From assembly GCA_963718635.1 (NCBI GenBank), contig OY970367.1, positions 2,666,001-2,730,000 on the forward strand: DNA of 64,000 nt. Reading direction: 5' to 3'. Below the pieces are notes generated by a model. It saw nothing but the letters and a program-made list of their open reading frames with translations. It was not told the DNA's origin and made no database searches. Numbering within the stretch: position 1 is the first letter of the stretch; every line of letters begins with the position of its first letter. The stretch comes from JAIOQJ01 sp963718635. GTDB lineage: Bacteria; Planctomycetota; Planctomycetia; Gemmatales; Gemmataceae. The position numbers and the translations under genes are program-made. Shown in pieces: positions 17,011-25,323 of the stretch.

Positions 17011-18462
17011 ATGGTGATGCCAATGTTACGCATCTGCATGTCGCTTCTTTCCATCGCAACACTGATTCACAGCAGCGCAGGCGCTGCGGAACCGCCCAAA
17101 CGGCCGAACATCGTGCTCATCTTCATCGATGATCTGGGTTACGGCGACATCGGGCCGTTCGGTTCGACGAAAAATCGTACGCCTCATCTCGACCGAATGG
17201 CGCACGAAGGGATGAAACTCACCAGCTTTTATGCCGCTCCCGTCTGTTCCGTATCGCGGGCGCAAGTAATGACCGGCTGCTACGGCCAGCGCGTTTCCAT
17301 CCCCGGCGTCTTCACGCCCGGCGGCAAGAACGGCATCAGCGCTGAAGAGCGAACCGTGGCAGACTTGTTGAAAAAACAGGGCTACGCCACCACGTGCATC
17401 GGCAAATGGCACTTGGGCGATCAGCCTCCTTTCCTGCCGACGAAGCATGGCTTCGATCATTATTTCGGCCTGCCCTATTCGAACGACATGCAACGAACGG
17501 CCAAGGAGAATGGCAAATCGGTCGTTCCTCTCGTTCGCGACGACAAGATGATCGAACTGCTCACCGGCGAAGATCAAAATAAATTGACCCAGCGCTACAC
17601 CGAAGAAGCGCTCGCGTTCATCAACGCCAACAAAGAAGGCCCATTCTTTTTGTATCTGCCTCACACGGCCGTGCATACGCCGCTTCATCCCGGTGAAAAG
17701 TTTCGCGATCAATCGAAGAACGGCGCGTTCGGCGATTGGGTGGAAGAAGTCGATTGGAGCGTGGGTCGCGTGCTGGACACGTTCCGCGAATTGAAACTCG
17801 AAGAAAAGACACTGGTCATGTTCAGCAGCGACAATGGCCCGTGGCTGACGCAAGGAAAAAATGGCGGCGAAGCCGGACCCTTACGCGGCGGCAAAGGAAG
17901 CACCTGGGAAGGGGGAGTGCGTGAGCCGACGCTCGCTTGGTGGCCGGGACAGATCGCACCGGGAAGCAGCTGCGACGCCATCGCCGGCAACATCGACTTC
18001 ATGCCGACGTTTGTGACATTGGGCGGCGGCGAGATCCCGACGGATCGGACGATCGACGGCCGCGATATTTCTCCGCTGCTCTTCGGCAAAACGAAAGAGT
18101 CGCCGCGCGACGTTCACTACTACTATCAAGGCTATCAACTCCAAGCGGTACGGGCTGGACCGTGGAAATTAGCTTTTGCCGCACAAAACGAAAATACCGG
18201 CAAGAAGGGCCCGCCTGACGACGCCAAGACGACCGAGCCCCGCCTTTACAATCTCGATGCGGACATCGGCGAGCGCAAGAACGTAGCGGCTGACAATCCC
18301 GACGTCGTGAAGCGACTGCGCGTTCTCGCCGACAAGATGGCGGCGGAGCTGGGCAATGGCAAACCAGGCCCCGGCGTACGCCCGGCCGGCCTAGTTGAGA
18401 ATCCGGTAACCCTTTATCCCTCCGAGGCCCCGCCGCCCAAGAAAAATCCGAAAAAGGAATAG
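17011..18462 (+). CDS. Secreted sulfatase (arylsulfatase A family), variant CSVSR active site
   Basis: Hydrolyses sulfate esters, probably of sulfated polysaccharides, outside the cytoplasm. A signal peptide (LRICMSLLSIATLIHSSAGA) precedes PNIVLIFIDDLGYGDIGPFG with the metal-binding Asp pair, the active-site segment PVCSVSRAQVMTG, GKWHLGDQPPFLPTKHGFD, PHTAVHTPLHPG and MFSSDNGPW. The formylglycine consensus is C/S-x-P-x-R; here the third position is Val. The protein ends TLYPSEAPPPKKNPKKE, another charged tail. The open frame begins at 16927, but ATG 17011 lies just before the signal peptide. No maturase or sulfatase cluster is seen in the window. Confidence 0.93.
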   Translation: MVMPMLRICMSLLSIATLIHSSAGAAEPPKRPNIVLIFIDDLGYGDIGPFGSTKNRTPHLDRMAHEGMKLTSFYAAPVCSVSRAQVMTGCYGQRVSIPGVFTPGGKNGISAEERTVADLLKKQGYATTCIGKWHLGDQPPFLPTKHGFDHYFGLPYSNDMQRTAKENGKSVVPLVRDDKMIELLTGEDQNKLTQRYTEEALAFINANKEGPFFLYLPHTAVHTPLHPGEKFRDQSKNGAFGDWVEEVDWSVGRVLDTFRELKLEEKTLVMFSSDNGPWLTQGKNGGEAGPLRGGKGSTWEGGVREPTLAWWPGQIAPGSSCDAIAGNIDFMPTFVTLGGGEIPTDRTIDGRDISPLLFGKTKESPRDVHYYYQGYQLQAVRAGPWKLAFAAQNENTGKKGPPDDAKTTEPRLYNLDADIGERKNVAADNPDVVKRLRVLADKMAAELGNGKPGPGVRPAGLVENPVTLYPSEAPPPKKNPKKE

Positions 18463-18482
18463 CAACTTCGACTCCCTCGTGG

Positions 18483-18504
18483 GGACAGGCCTCCCGGCCT
18501 GTCC
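18483..18504. terminator. Hairpin after sulfatase gene
   Basis: GGACAGGCC, loop TCCC, GGCCTGTCC: a perfect 9-bp stem 21 bases after the sulfatase stop. No T-tract follows. The stretch 18535-18585 repeats GCGTCCGGCTAA twice, the same phrase seen near 52590. Confidence 0.55.
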
Positions 18505-18594
18505 GCTTTGCTGGCCGAAATCGCTCCGCAAGGCCTTCGCGTCCGGCTAAACTAACTCCGTCGCTGGCGCGTCCGGCTAACAAGAACTACATTC

Positions 18595-19197
18595 ATGAGT
18601 AAGAGCAGGCTGGAAGCATTCAGCGATGGTGTACTGGCTATCATCATCACCATCATGGTGCTGGAATTAAAGACGCCGGCTTCGTCCGACGTCCGGGCTT
18701 TGCAGCCGCTCGTACCGCTCTTGCTCAGCTATCTGCTGAGCTTTGTCTTTGTCGGGATTTATTGGAATAATCACCACCACCTCTTGCATGCTTGCCGGCA
18801 TGTCAGCGGTCGAGTCCTTTGGGCCAATCTTCATCTGCTCTTCTGGTTGTCGCTGGTTCCGTTTGTGACCAGTTGGCTAGGCGCGAGCCATTTTGCCTCC
18901 TGGCCGGTCGCGATTTACGGGGTGATTCTTTTGATGGCGGGTATGGCTTATTCCTTCTTGACCAAGGCGCTGATGGCCTGCCAGGGGCCTAACACACTGC
19001 TGGCGGATGCGCTCGGCTTCGATCTTAAAGGAAAATTGTCCCTGCTTCTTTACTCGATCGCGATCGTCGTCGCTTTCATCGAACCCTGGATCAGCTGTGC
19101 TCTTTACGTCGCGGTGGCAGTAATGTGGTTCGTCCCCGACCGGCGCATTGAACAGAAGCTTATCCCGCCGGAGGACTCGTCGAGCTCGAAGATATAG
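18595..19197 (+). CDS. TMEM175-like (DUF1211) potassium channel protein
   Basis: 200 residues with six hydrophobic segments and the family signature RLEAFSDGVLAIIITIMVLEL in the first one (the FSDG motif). LLSYLLSFVFVGIYWNNHHHLLH and ANLHLLFWLSLVPFVTSWLG also fit. Bacterial TMEM175 proteins are tetrameric potassium-permeable channels with one such repeat per subunit. Direction and gating in this organism are unknown. ATG at 18595; it stands alone between a hairpin and a dispersed repeat element. Confidence 0.9.
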   Translation: MSKSRLEAFSDGVLAIIITIMVLELKTPASSDVRALQPLVPLLLSYLLSFVFVGIYWNNHHHLLHACRHVSGRVLWANLHLLFWLSLVPFVTSWLGASHFASWPVAIYGVILLMAGMAYSFLTKALMACQGPNTLLADALGFDLKGKLSLLLYSIAIVVAFIEPWISCALYVAVAVMWFVPDRRIEQKLIPPEDSSSSKI

Positions 19198-19228
19198 CGA
19201 GGCTGTGCATAAGATTAAGGAGCCGCGG

Positions 19229-19438
19229 CATTCTGGCAAAACGGAAGTCCGCCCTTCCCACCCTACCCCCGGCTTTGCGGGGGGAGGGCAGGGTGGGGGG
19301 AAAGGCCGCGACTACAGAGGCGTTTATTCATGGGCGAGACGCTCTGCCCCCACCCTGCCCTCTCCCTGCAAAGCCAGGGAGAGGTAAAACGGGCTCCGCG
19401 CTCGTTTCATCGATTCGCCAGAATCCGTTGGCGCATCC
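19229..19438. repeat. Dispersed double-palindrome element, copy 1
   Basis: Edges carry ATTCTGGCAAAACGGAAGTC on the left and its degenerate reverse complement (CGCCAGAATCCGTTGGCGCA) on the right. The core is CCCCGGCTTTGCGGGGGGAG plus GGCAGGGTGGGG, a ~40-base variable centre, then the inverted core (CCCCACCCTGCCCTC ... GCAAAGCC). Other copies: 24154-24373, 57859-58035, and degenerate ones at 62147-62232 and 62500-62592. No ORF inside. Confidence 0.8.
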
Positions 19439-19530
19439 ATCCCGGCTTCACCGAGAATGCCTGCTCGAACGTGGCATTGGCGATCCATAAAACAATTCAG
19501 TTCGTGCGAATTCTTTGGAGTTAATCGATT

Positions 19531-20025
19531 ATGGATCATCTCTGGGCGCCTTGGCGTCTCAGTTACGTCGTCAAAGATCCGTTGCCGAAACCGGATGATG
19601 AATGCTTCATTTGCCAAGGTCTGGCTCAAGCCGACGATCGCAAGAATCATATTGTGAAGCGGACCACGCGGTCCGTCGTTCTTCTCAACAAATACCCCTA
19701 TAACAACGGACATTTGTTGATTTCCGCACAACGGCATGTCGGACGACTCGATGAATTAACCTCCGATGAACTTCTTGAAATCAACGAAACGTTGCGGGAC
19801 ATGGTCGCGCTGCTCGAACGAAAGATGAAGCCCGATGGCTTCAACGTCGGCGTCAATCTCGGCAAGGTCGCCGGCGCCGGGCTGCCGGGCCATATCCACT
19901 GGCACGTTGTTCCTCGATGGAATGGCGACGTCAATTTTATGCCGGCGATTGGAGATGTAAAAGTCATCGTTCAGTCGCTTGAGGCGCTTTACGAGTTACT
20001 GACGAACGATTCGAAAACAAGTTGA
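19531..20025 (+). CDS. HIT-family nucleotide hydrolase/transferase
   Basis: 164 residues with the histidine triad GHIHWHVVPRW near residues 131-141, a CFIC zinc-binding-like pair at the N-terminus (ECFICQG) and LLNKYPYNNGHLLI. The N-terminal MDHLWAPWRLSYV is typical of the Ap4A phosphorylase-like/HIT group found in many bacteria. It acts on nucleotide phosphates or phosphoramidates; the substrate is unknown. ATG at 19531 with TGGAG about 11 bases upstream. The dGTPase-like gene begins 24 bases after the stop, so they are probably co-transcribed. Confidence 0.93.
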   Translation: MDHLWAPWRLSYVVKDPLPKPDDECFICQGLAQADDRKNHIVKRTTRSVVLLNKYPYNNGHLLISAQRHVGRLDELTSDELLEINETLRDMVALLERKMKPDGFNVGVNLGKVAGAGLPGHIHWHVVPRWNGDVNFMPAIGDVKVIVQSLEALYELLTNDSKTS

Positions 20026-20048
20026 CGTGGATGACAGATTGAGGTGGC

Positions 20049-21251
20049 GTGATGGATTGGCTCGATCTCCAGGAACAGTGGCTGCAGCCCTATGCCATGC
20101 ACGAGCGCGACAGCCTTGGCCGACAATATGCCGAGGATGGCCACCCGTTTCGCAGCATGTACCAGCGCGATCGCGAGCGGATCGCCCATTGCACCGCCTT
20201 CCGCCGGATGTTGGGCAAAACCCAAGTGCTCGTGGGCCAGATCAACGACCATCATCGCACCCGGTTGACGCACACGCTCGAAGTCGCCCAGATCAGCCGC
20301 ACCATCGCCCGCCGTCTGCAATTGAACGAGGATCTAGTCGAAGCGATCGCTCTATCGCACGACATCGGCCATCCCCCTTTTGGCCATGAAGGTGAACGAG
20401 CGCTCAATGAGTGCATGGCCGAATATGGCGGCTTCGATCACAACGTGTACGGCCTACGGCGGGTCGATCTGCTGGAACAGCGCTACCCGGAGTTTCCCGG
20501 CCTCAATCTGTCATGGGAGTTGCGCGAAGCGTTTATTCAACACAGTCGGCGGCGCGACATACCCGAGTATGCGGACTTCTTCGCGGCCGGCGCGCCGCTT
20601 CTCGAAGCGCAGGTTGTCGATGCCGCAGACAGCCTCGCTTACGACACGCACGACACGGAAGATGCGATCGGCATCGGCTTGATTGCGTTCGCCGATCTCG
20701 AAGAAGTTGAAATCTGGCGGACCGTGGCCGATCGCGTGCGCTCGGCTCATTCTCAATTGAACAGCGAACTCTTCTTGCGCACGGTGATCCGGGAGCTGAT
20801 CGCCTGGCAGGTGAACGATCTTCTGTCCGAAAGCGCCCGGCGGATCGACGCCTTTGGTATCAAGACTGTCGGCGACGTCCGGGCAGAGCGTGAACCGATC
20901 ATCGCCTTCAGCGAAGAGTTGCGCCGTCTGAAAGCCGAGCTCGAAATGTTTTTGCGCGAACGGGTTTACCAGCATCCGCGCGTCTTGTGCATGGCGGCCA
21001 AAGGAAGGCGAATCCTTCGTGCGATATTCGATGAACTGGCCGGCAACCCCGAACTGCTGCCAATCGGCCACCTGCGGCGCTGGCAGCACGCCCCGGCGCA
21101 TGTACTGCAACACGCCCGATTGAAAGTGGCACTTGCCGCCCATCGCGAGCCTCATATCGAGCGCGTCGTGGCCGATTATCTGGGCGGCATGACCGACCGC
21201 TTCGCGCGACAAGAATACCTTCGGCTGTTCCACCCCGAAGGCGATTCCTAA
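20049..21251 (+). CDS. dgt: Deoxyguanosinetriphosphate triphosphohydrolase-like protein (HD domain)
   Basis: HD-superfamily dNTPase; releases tripolyphosphate from dNTPs and controls nucleotide pools. Motifs: RDRERIAHCTAFRRMLGKTQV, RLTHTLEVAQI (metal His), ALSHDIGHPPFGHEGE (HD pair), DTHDTEDA (distal Asp), and a C-terminal part ending in RQEYLRLF. Its 400 residues match the short dGTPase-like group. The start is GTG 20049 or ATG 20052; GAGGTGG lies just upstream. It follows the HIT gene and precedes a PIN/TRAM protein; the three may form one nucleotide-related transcription unit. Confidence 0.93.
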   Translation: MMDWLDLQEQWLQPYAMHERDSLGRQYAEDGHPFRSMYQRDRERIAHCTAFRRMLGKTQVLVGQINDHHRTRLTHTLEVAQISRTIARRLQLNEDLVEAIALSHDIGHPPFGHEGERALNECMAEYGGFDHNVYGLRRVDLLEQRYPEFPGLNLSWELREAFIQHSRRRDIPEYADFFAAGAPLLEAQVVDAADSLAYDTHDTEDAIGIGLIAFADLEEVEIWRTVADRVRSAHSQLNSELFLRTVIRELIAWQVNDLLSESARRIDAFGIKTVGDVRAEREPIIAFSEELRRLKAELEMFLRERVYQHPRVLCMAAKGRRILRAIFDELAGNPELLPIGHLRRWQHAPAHVLQHARLKVALAAHREPHIERVVADYLGGMTDRFARQEYLRLFHPEGDS

Positions 21252-21335
21252 GATTAGACCTGATTCTTCATCCTGGCCCTCCGTTAATACGGTCTTGGCC
21301 TCGCCATTCATTCCCTCCGAAAGGAGGCTGCTCCC

Positions 21336-22445
21336 ATGCGCGTTTCGATCGTTCGCGGCGCCTACATCGCCTTAATTCTCGGCCTGGCTGCTTACGGCTT
21401 TCTCTACTATATCGGCGGCGATCCGCCCGATTGGCTCAATGCCTTCAAGTCGCTCGGGGTTATCCTCGCCATCGGGTTATTTGCATTTTACGTCGATGTA
21501 CGTGAAAAGAATAAGCAGATGACTACGTTTGCGGCCGTCGGTTTTGGCCTATTGGGGGGACTGCTGATCGCCGCGCTGCTCTGGCTGGTCTTGCAGCCCT
21601 TCATCATCGAATGGTTCATCGCACCGATGCCGCAGGTGTCCCGATTCCTGATTTCGCTCATTTGCTGCTATCTCGCCATTTCCTTTTTGCTGCAAACGAA
21701 GGATGAATTTAGGTTCATTATCCCTTATGTCGAATTTTCCAAGCAGATAAAAGGGGGAAAATCGCTCGTCCTGGATACGAGTGTAATTATCGACGGGCGA
21801 ATTGCCGATATTTGCGATACGCGGATCATCGACGGCGTTTTGATCGTGCCCCGTTTTGTCCTGCTGGAACTGCAGGCGATCGCCGACAGCTCCGACCGGA
21901 TGAAGCGAAATCGCGGTCGGCGCGGTCTCGACATGCTCAAGAGGCTTCAGAGCAATCCAAAGCTCGAGCTCGAGATGCACGACGGCATGTTGCCCGAAAT
22001 GGCGGACATCGATCCGAAAACCCGCGTCGATGAACGCCTGGTAATCTTCGCGAAAGCGCTCAATGCGCGAGTGGTGACGAACGACTTCAATTTGAACAAG
22101 ATCGCCCAACTTCAAGGGGTTGAGGTCATCAACCTGAATGAAGTCGCCAACGCGCTCAAGACAGTGGCACTGCCCGGCGAACTGATGTTGGTTCGAGTGG
22201 TCAAAGCGGGCGATCAACTGGGGCAAGGGGTCGGCTATCTGGAAGATGGGACGATGGTCGTTGTCGAACAGGGACGCAACCAGATCGGCAACGAGATCCA
22301 TATTACCGTCACCAGCGTGCTGCAAACGCCGGCCGGCCGTATGATCTTCGGCAAGATGGATGCGAAAGGCGCTAGGCAGGTGATCGTAGCCTTTGTAAGG
22401 CGGCAACCGCGTCGTCCCGCGTTTTTTTTCGGAGGTTTGCCGTGA
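21336..22445 (+). CDS. PIN/TRAM-domain membrane protein (YacL-like)
   Basis: 369 residues: four membrane segments in the first ~125 residues, a PIN nuclease domain starting SLVLDTSVIIDGRIADI with its acidic residues (D near 145, D152 region, E near 175, TND near 250), and a C-terminal TRAM domain (GELMLVRVVKAGDQLGQGVGYLEDGTMVVVEQG ... ITVTSVLQT). It resembles YacL of Gram-positive bacteria. Probably a membrane-tethered RNase or RNA-binding protein. AAAGGAGGCT lies ten bases before ATG 21336, an unusually strong ribosome site. The next gene overlaps by four bases (GTGA), implying translational coupling. Confidence 0.92.
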   Translation: MRVSIVRGAYIALILGLAAYGFLYYIGGDPPDWLNAFKSLGVILAIGLFAFYVDVREKNKQMTTFAAVGFGLLGGLLIAALLWLVLQPFIIEWFIAPMPQVSRFLISLICCYLAISFLLQTKDEFRFIIPYVEFSKQIKGGKSLVLDTSVIIDGRIADICDTRIIDGVLIVPRFVLLELQAIADSSDRMKRNRGRRGLDMLKRLQSNPKLELEMHDGMLPEMADIDPKTRVDERLVIFAKALNARVVTNDFNLNKIAQLQGVEVINLNEVANALKTVALPGELMLVRVVKAGDQLGQGVGYLEDGTMVVVEQGRNQIGNEIHITVTSVLQTPAGRMIFGKMDAKGARQVIVAFVRRQPRRPAFFFGGLP

Positions 22446-23170
22446 GCAAGCGCTGGTTGTTGATCCCCTTGGTCGTTGCATCGCTGACGGCGATTGACCT
22501 GCGCACGGCGGCCGATCCGACGCCGGGGGGCAAAGCGCCGGGTAAAAGCCCGACTTCCGATATCGAGATTGTCGAAAAATTAAATGCAACTCGCAAAACT
22601 TATCAGCTGACGCTCGAACAACTTCGGCAGCACTACTTGAGCGTCGGCGACATCGAAAAATCAAAGTGGGCCGAGGATGAGCTGAAGCAGTATCATCGCC
22701 TCGTAAAATTCGCCTATCGCCTGGACATCGATGTGCCCGTTCCGACCTTACAGGCTAAACAGAATATCCCGGAAGCGAACGATCTGTTTCGCGAAGCGAT
22801 GAAGTATAAAGACAAGGGATTCGGCGCCGAGGCGTTGGATAACCAACGGCGGGCGGAGATTCTCTTTCAACGGTTGCTGGATAAATATCCCGAAAGCGAC
22901 AAGATCGGCGAGACTGCGTATCAGCTCGGCGATATCTATGAAAAGTACAAGCCTTCGCCGCAATACCATCGGGCCGCCCTTTACTTCGAACGCTCCTACC
23001 AGTGGAACCGCGTTGGCAACAGCGACGCCCGCATGCGCGCCGCGAAACTTTACGATAAGCAGATTGTCGATCGCGATAAAGCGAAAACAATCTATAAAGA
23101 GATTCTGACCCACGACACGGACAACAAGCGGGTCGAAGAGGCACGCAAGCGTCTGGAGGAATTGCGCTAA
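22442..23170 (+). CDS. Exported tetratricopeptide-repeat protein
   Basis: 242 residues with an N-terminal signal (KRWLLIPLVVASLTAIDLRTAA), a short Pro/Gly linker, and helical TPR units: NDLFREAMKYKDKGFGAEALDNQRRAEILFQRLLDKYPESDKIGE and YQLGDIYEKYKPSPQYHRAALYFERSYQWN. This is the YfiO/BamD-like style of TPR seen in envelope proteins. It overlaps the stop of the PIN/TRAM gene by four bases and starts with GTG, so it is translated with it. Partner unknown. Confidence 0.85.
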   Translation: MSKRWLLIPLVVASLTAIDLRTAADPTPGGKAPGKSPTSDIEIVEKLNATRKTYQLTLEQLRQHYLSVGDIEKSKWAEDELKQYHRLVKFAYRLDIDVPVPTLQAKQNIPEANDLFREAMKYKDKGFGAEALDNQRRAEILFQRLLDKYPESDKIGETAYQLGDIYEKYKPSPQYHRAALYFERSYQWNRVGNSDARMRAAKLYDKQIVDRDKAKTIYKEILTHDTDNKRVEEARKRLEELR

Positions 23171-23220
23171 GCGGGATCGGACGGCCCAGTGACGATCTTC
23201 ATTCGGCGTCATTTTCGTCT

Positions 23221-24147
23221 ATGAACTCTCCCCGGCTGCGCCTCTTGATTTCGTTCTCGATTGCCGCTGCCCTCATCACCCTGGGAATGAAGTCGGCCGC
23301 CTATTTCCTCACGGGTTCCGTCGGCCTGCTCTCGGACGCACTGGAAGCCTGCGTCAATCTCTTTGCGGCCGTCACTGCGTACGTGACGCTCTGGTACGCC
23401 GCCCGCCCGGTAGATGCCACGCATACCTATGGCCATGAAAAAATCGAATACTTTTCCAGCGGGCTCGAAGGCGTCCTCATCCTCATCGCCGGCTTCGGCA
23501 TTATCGCCACGGCAAGCCAGCGATTCTTCGATCCGGTTTGTTTGAACGATGTCGGACTTGGCTCCGCCCTTACCCTGGCAGCGTCACTCGTCAATTTTCT
23601 CGTCGCTCGTCGCCTCATCCGTGCCGGGAAAGCCCATCAATCGATCGTACTTGAAGCGGACGGCCAACATCTCATGACCGATGTTTGGACGTCGCTCGGC
23701 ATTGTCGGCGGGCTGGGCATCGTCGCAATGACCGGTTGGGACGCGCTTGACCCTATCATTGCGATCGTCGTTGCGATCAACATCGTTTGGACTAGCCTAA
23801 AGTTGATTCGCCGTTCATTCAACGGCCTGATGGATCACGCGTTGCCAGAGAAGGAGCAAGCCACTTTCCGGGCTGCTGTCCAAGCGCAATTGCCGGAGCG
23901 GATGATGTTCCATGCCCTGCGCACGCGGCAGGCGGGCGCCCGCCGCTTTGCCGACTTCCACCTCTTAGTGCCCGGGTCAATGAACGTGCGCGACGCCCAT
24001 GATGTCGCCGAGAGAATAGAGGCTGCTCTACTGCAACTATTCCCCGGGCTTGAGGTGACGATTCACATCGAGCCGATCGAAGCGCTGGAATCGTGGAACG
24101 ACAACGAGCTAGCCGGCATCGAACCGCCGACGACGGTGAAGCATTGA
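23221..24147 (+). CDS. Cation diffusion facilitator (CDF) metal efflux protein
   Basis: Proton-coupled export of divalent metals (Zn, Fe, Mn or similar). 308 residues with six membrane segments: SVGLLSDALEACVNLFAA carries the first metal-site Asp, HTYGHEKIEYFSSGLEGVLI follows TM2, and LEADGQHLMTDVWTSLG has the second metal-site His/Asp pair (ADGxHxxxD). The cytoplasmic C-terminal domain is ARRFADFHLLVPGSMNVRDAHDVAERIEAAL with VTIHIEP at the end. The specific metal cannot be told from the sequence. It follows the TPR gene by 50 bases and ends just before a dispersed repeat element. Confidence 0.94.
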   Translation: MNSPRLRLLISFSIAAALITLGMKSAAYFLTGSVGLLSDALEACVNLFAAVTAYVTLWYAARPVDATHTYGHEKIEYFSSGLEGVLILIAGFGIIATASQRFFDPVCLNDVGLGSALTLAASLVNFLVARRLIRAGKAHQSIVLEADGQHLMTDVWTSLGIVGGLGIVAMTGWDALDPIIAIVVAINIVWTSLKLIRRSFNGLMDHALPEKEQATFRAAVQAQLPERMMFHALRTRQAGARRFADFHLLVPGSMNVRDAHDVAERIEAALLQLFPGLEVTIHIEPIEALESWNDNELAGIEPPTTVKH

Positions 24148-24153
24148 GCTTCG

Positions 24154-24373
24154 TGCGCGAACCGATTCTGGCGTCGGGTGGAATCGTAAGGCATCCGGAT
24201 CTTACCCTCCCCCTGGCTTTGCAGGGGGAGGGCAGGGTGGGGGCAGAGCGCCTAGCCCATAAACGAACGTCTCGGCACGCGCAGCTTTTCCCCCCACCCT
24301 GCCCTCCCCCCGCAAAGCCGGGGGGAGGATCAGAAGGGCGACTTTCCGTTTGGCAAGAATCGGTTGGTGCACC
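24154..24373. repeat. Dispersed double-palindrome element, copy 2
   Basis: The best-preserved copy: ACCGATTCTGGCGTCGGGTG at the left, CCCTCCCCCTGGCTTTGCAG core, a centre containing GCGCAGCTTTTCCCCCC, the inverted core GCCCTCCCCCCGCAAAGCC, and CAAGAATCGGTTGGTGCACC at the right. It starts about seven bases after the CDF stop and fills most of the gap to the DUF58 gene. Confidence 0.8.
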
Positions 24374-24439
24374 GTTTTGACTTTGCCCTCAGATATAATG
24401 CCAACGCTACAAGCGTCCGGTTTTTCTTCAGGAGCTTAG

Positions 24440-25323
24440 ATGCTGCCTCCGGAACTGATGCGGCAGATTCGTCGGCTTCAGTTGAAGGCACGGCGAGCGG
24501 TGCAAGCACTGTTAGGCGGCGAGTATCGTAGCATCTTCAAAGGGTCGGGGCTTTCATTCGAGGAAGTTCGCGAGTATCAGCCCGGCGACGAGGTTCGCGC
24601 GATCGATTGGAACGTCACCGCCCGCGCCGGCACCCCTTCATCAAGCGCTTCGTCGAAGAGCGCGAATTGACGGTGGTGCTGCTTGTCGATGTGAGCGGCA
24701 GCCAAAACTTCGGCACTCGCCAGTTGCCCAAGCGCAGCGTGGCTGCCGAGTTGGCGGCTCTCATCGCCTTTAGCGCCATTGCCAATAATGACCGCGTCGG
24801 CCTGATGGCGTTCACCGATAGCGTTGAACGATACGTTCCGCCCGCAAAGGGCGCCAAGCATGTGCTCCGTTTATTGCGCGATATCCTTTACTTCAAACCT
24901 ATAGGCCGGGGAACTTCGATCGCCGCCGGCCTCGATTACCTGAATCAAGTGCAACGCAAGCGATCCATCGTCTTCCTCATCAGCGACTTCGCGGACGACC
25001 TTTTCGAAAAGGCTCTGCGCCTGGCGGGCCGACGCCATGATTTGATCGCGGTGCGCATCACCGATCCAATCGAGTTAGAAATGCCGGAAGTCGGCCTCGT
25101 CCATCTTGCCGATGCCGAGACGGGAAATGTCATGCTGGTTGACACGCCACGACCCGCGTTTCGTGTGGGGTATGCGAGTCGAAGAAGCGCCCGTCGTCTC
25201 AATCTTGAGAAAACGATGCGCGGCGCCAATATTGACTTGATCGACGTCAATACGGACGGAGGCCATTTTGATTCACTTCTCGGGTTTTTTCGCATGCGCC
25301 AAGGCCGTAGGAGGCGGGGATGA
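24440..25323 (+). CDS. DUF58 (vWA-like) protein, frame break near 24630
   Basis: Family partner of MoxR AAA+ ATPases. The N-terminal frame shows QIRRLQLKARRAVQALLGGEYRS, GLSFEEVREYQPGDEVRAIDWNVTARAG (the DUF58 hallmark); the second frame continues HPFIKRFVEERELTVVLLVDVSGSQ with the MIDAS DxSxS, then GRGTSIAAGLDYLNQV and IVFLISDF. One missing base in GGCACCCCTTC reconciles them. A MoxR gene would be expected upstream but is absent; a dispersed repeat lies there instead. The next gene overlaps by four bases (ATGA). ATG 24440 has CAGGAG eight bases upstream. Confidence 0.9.
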
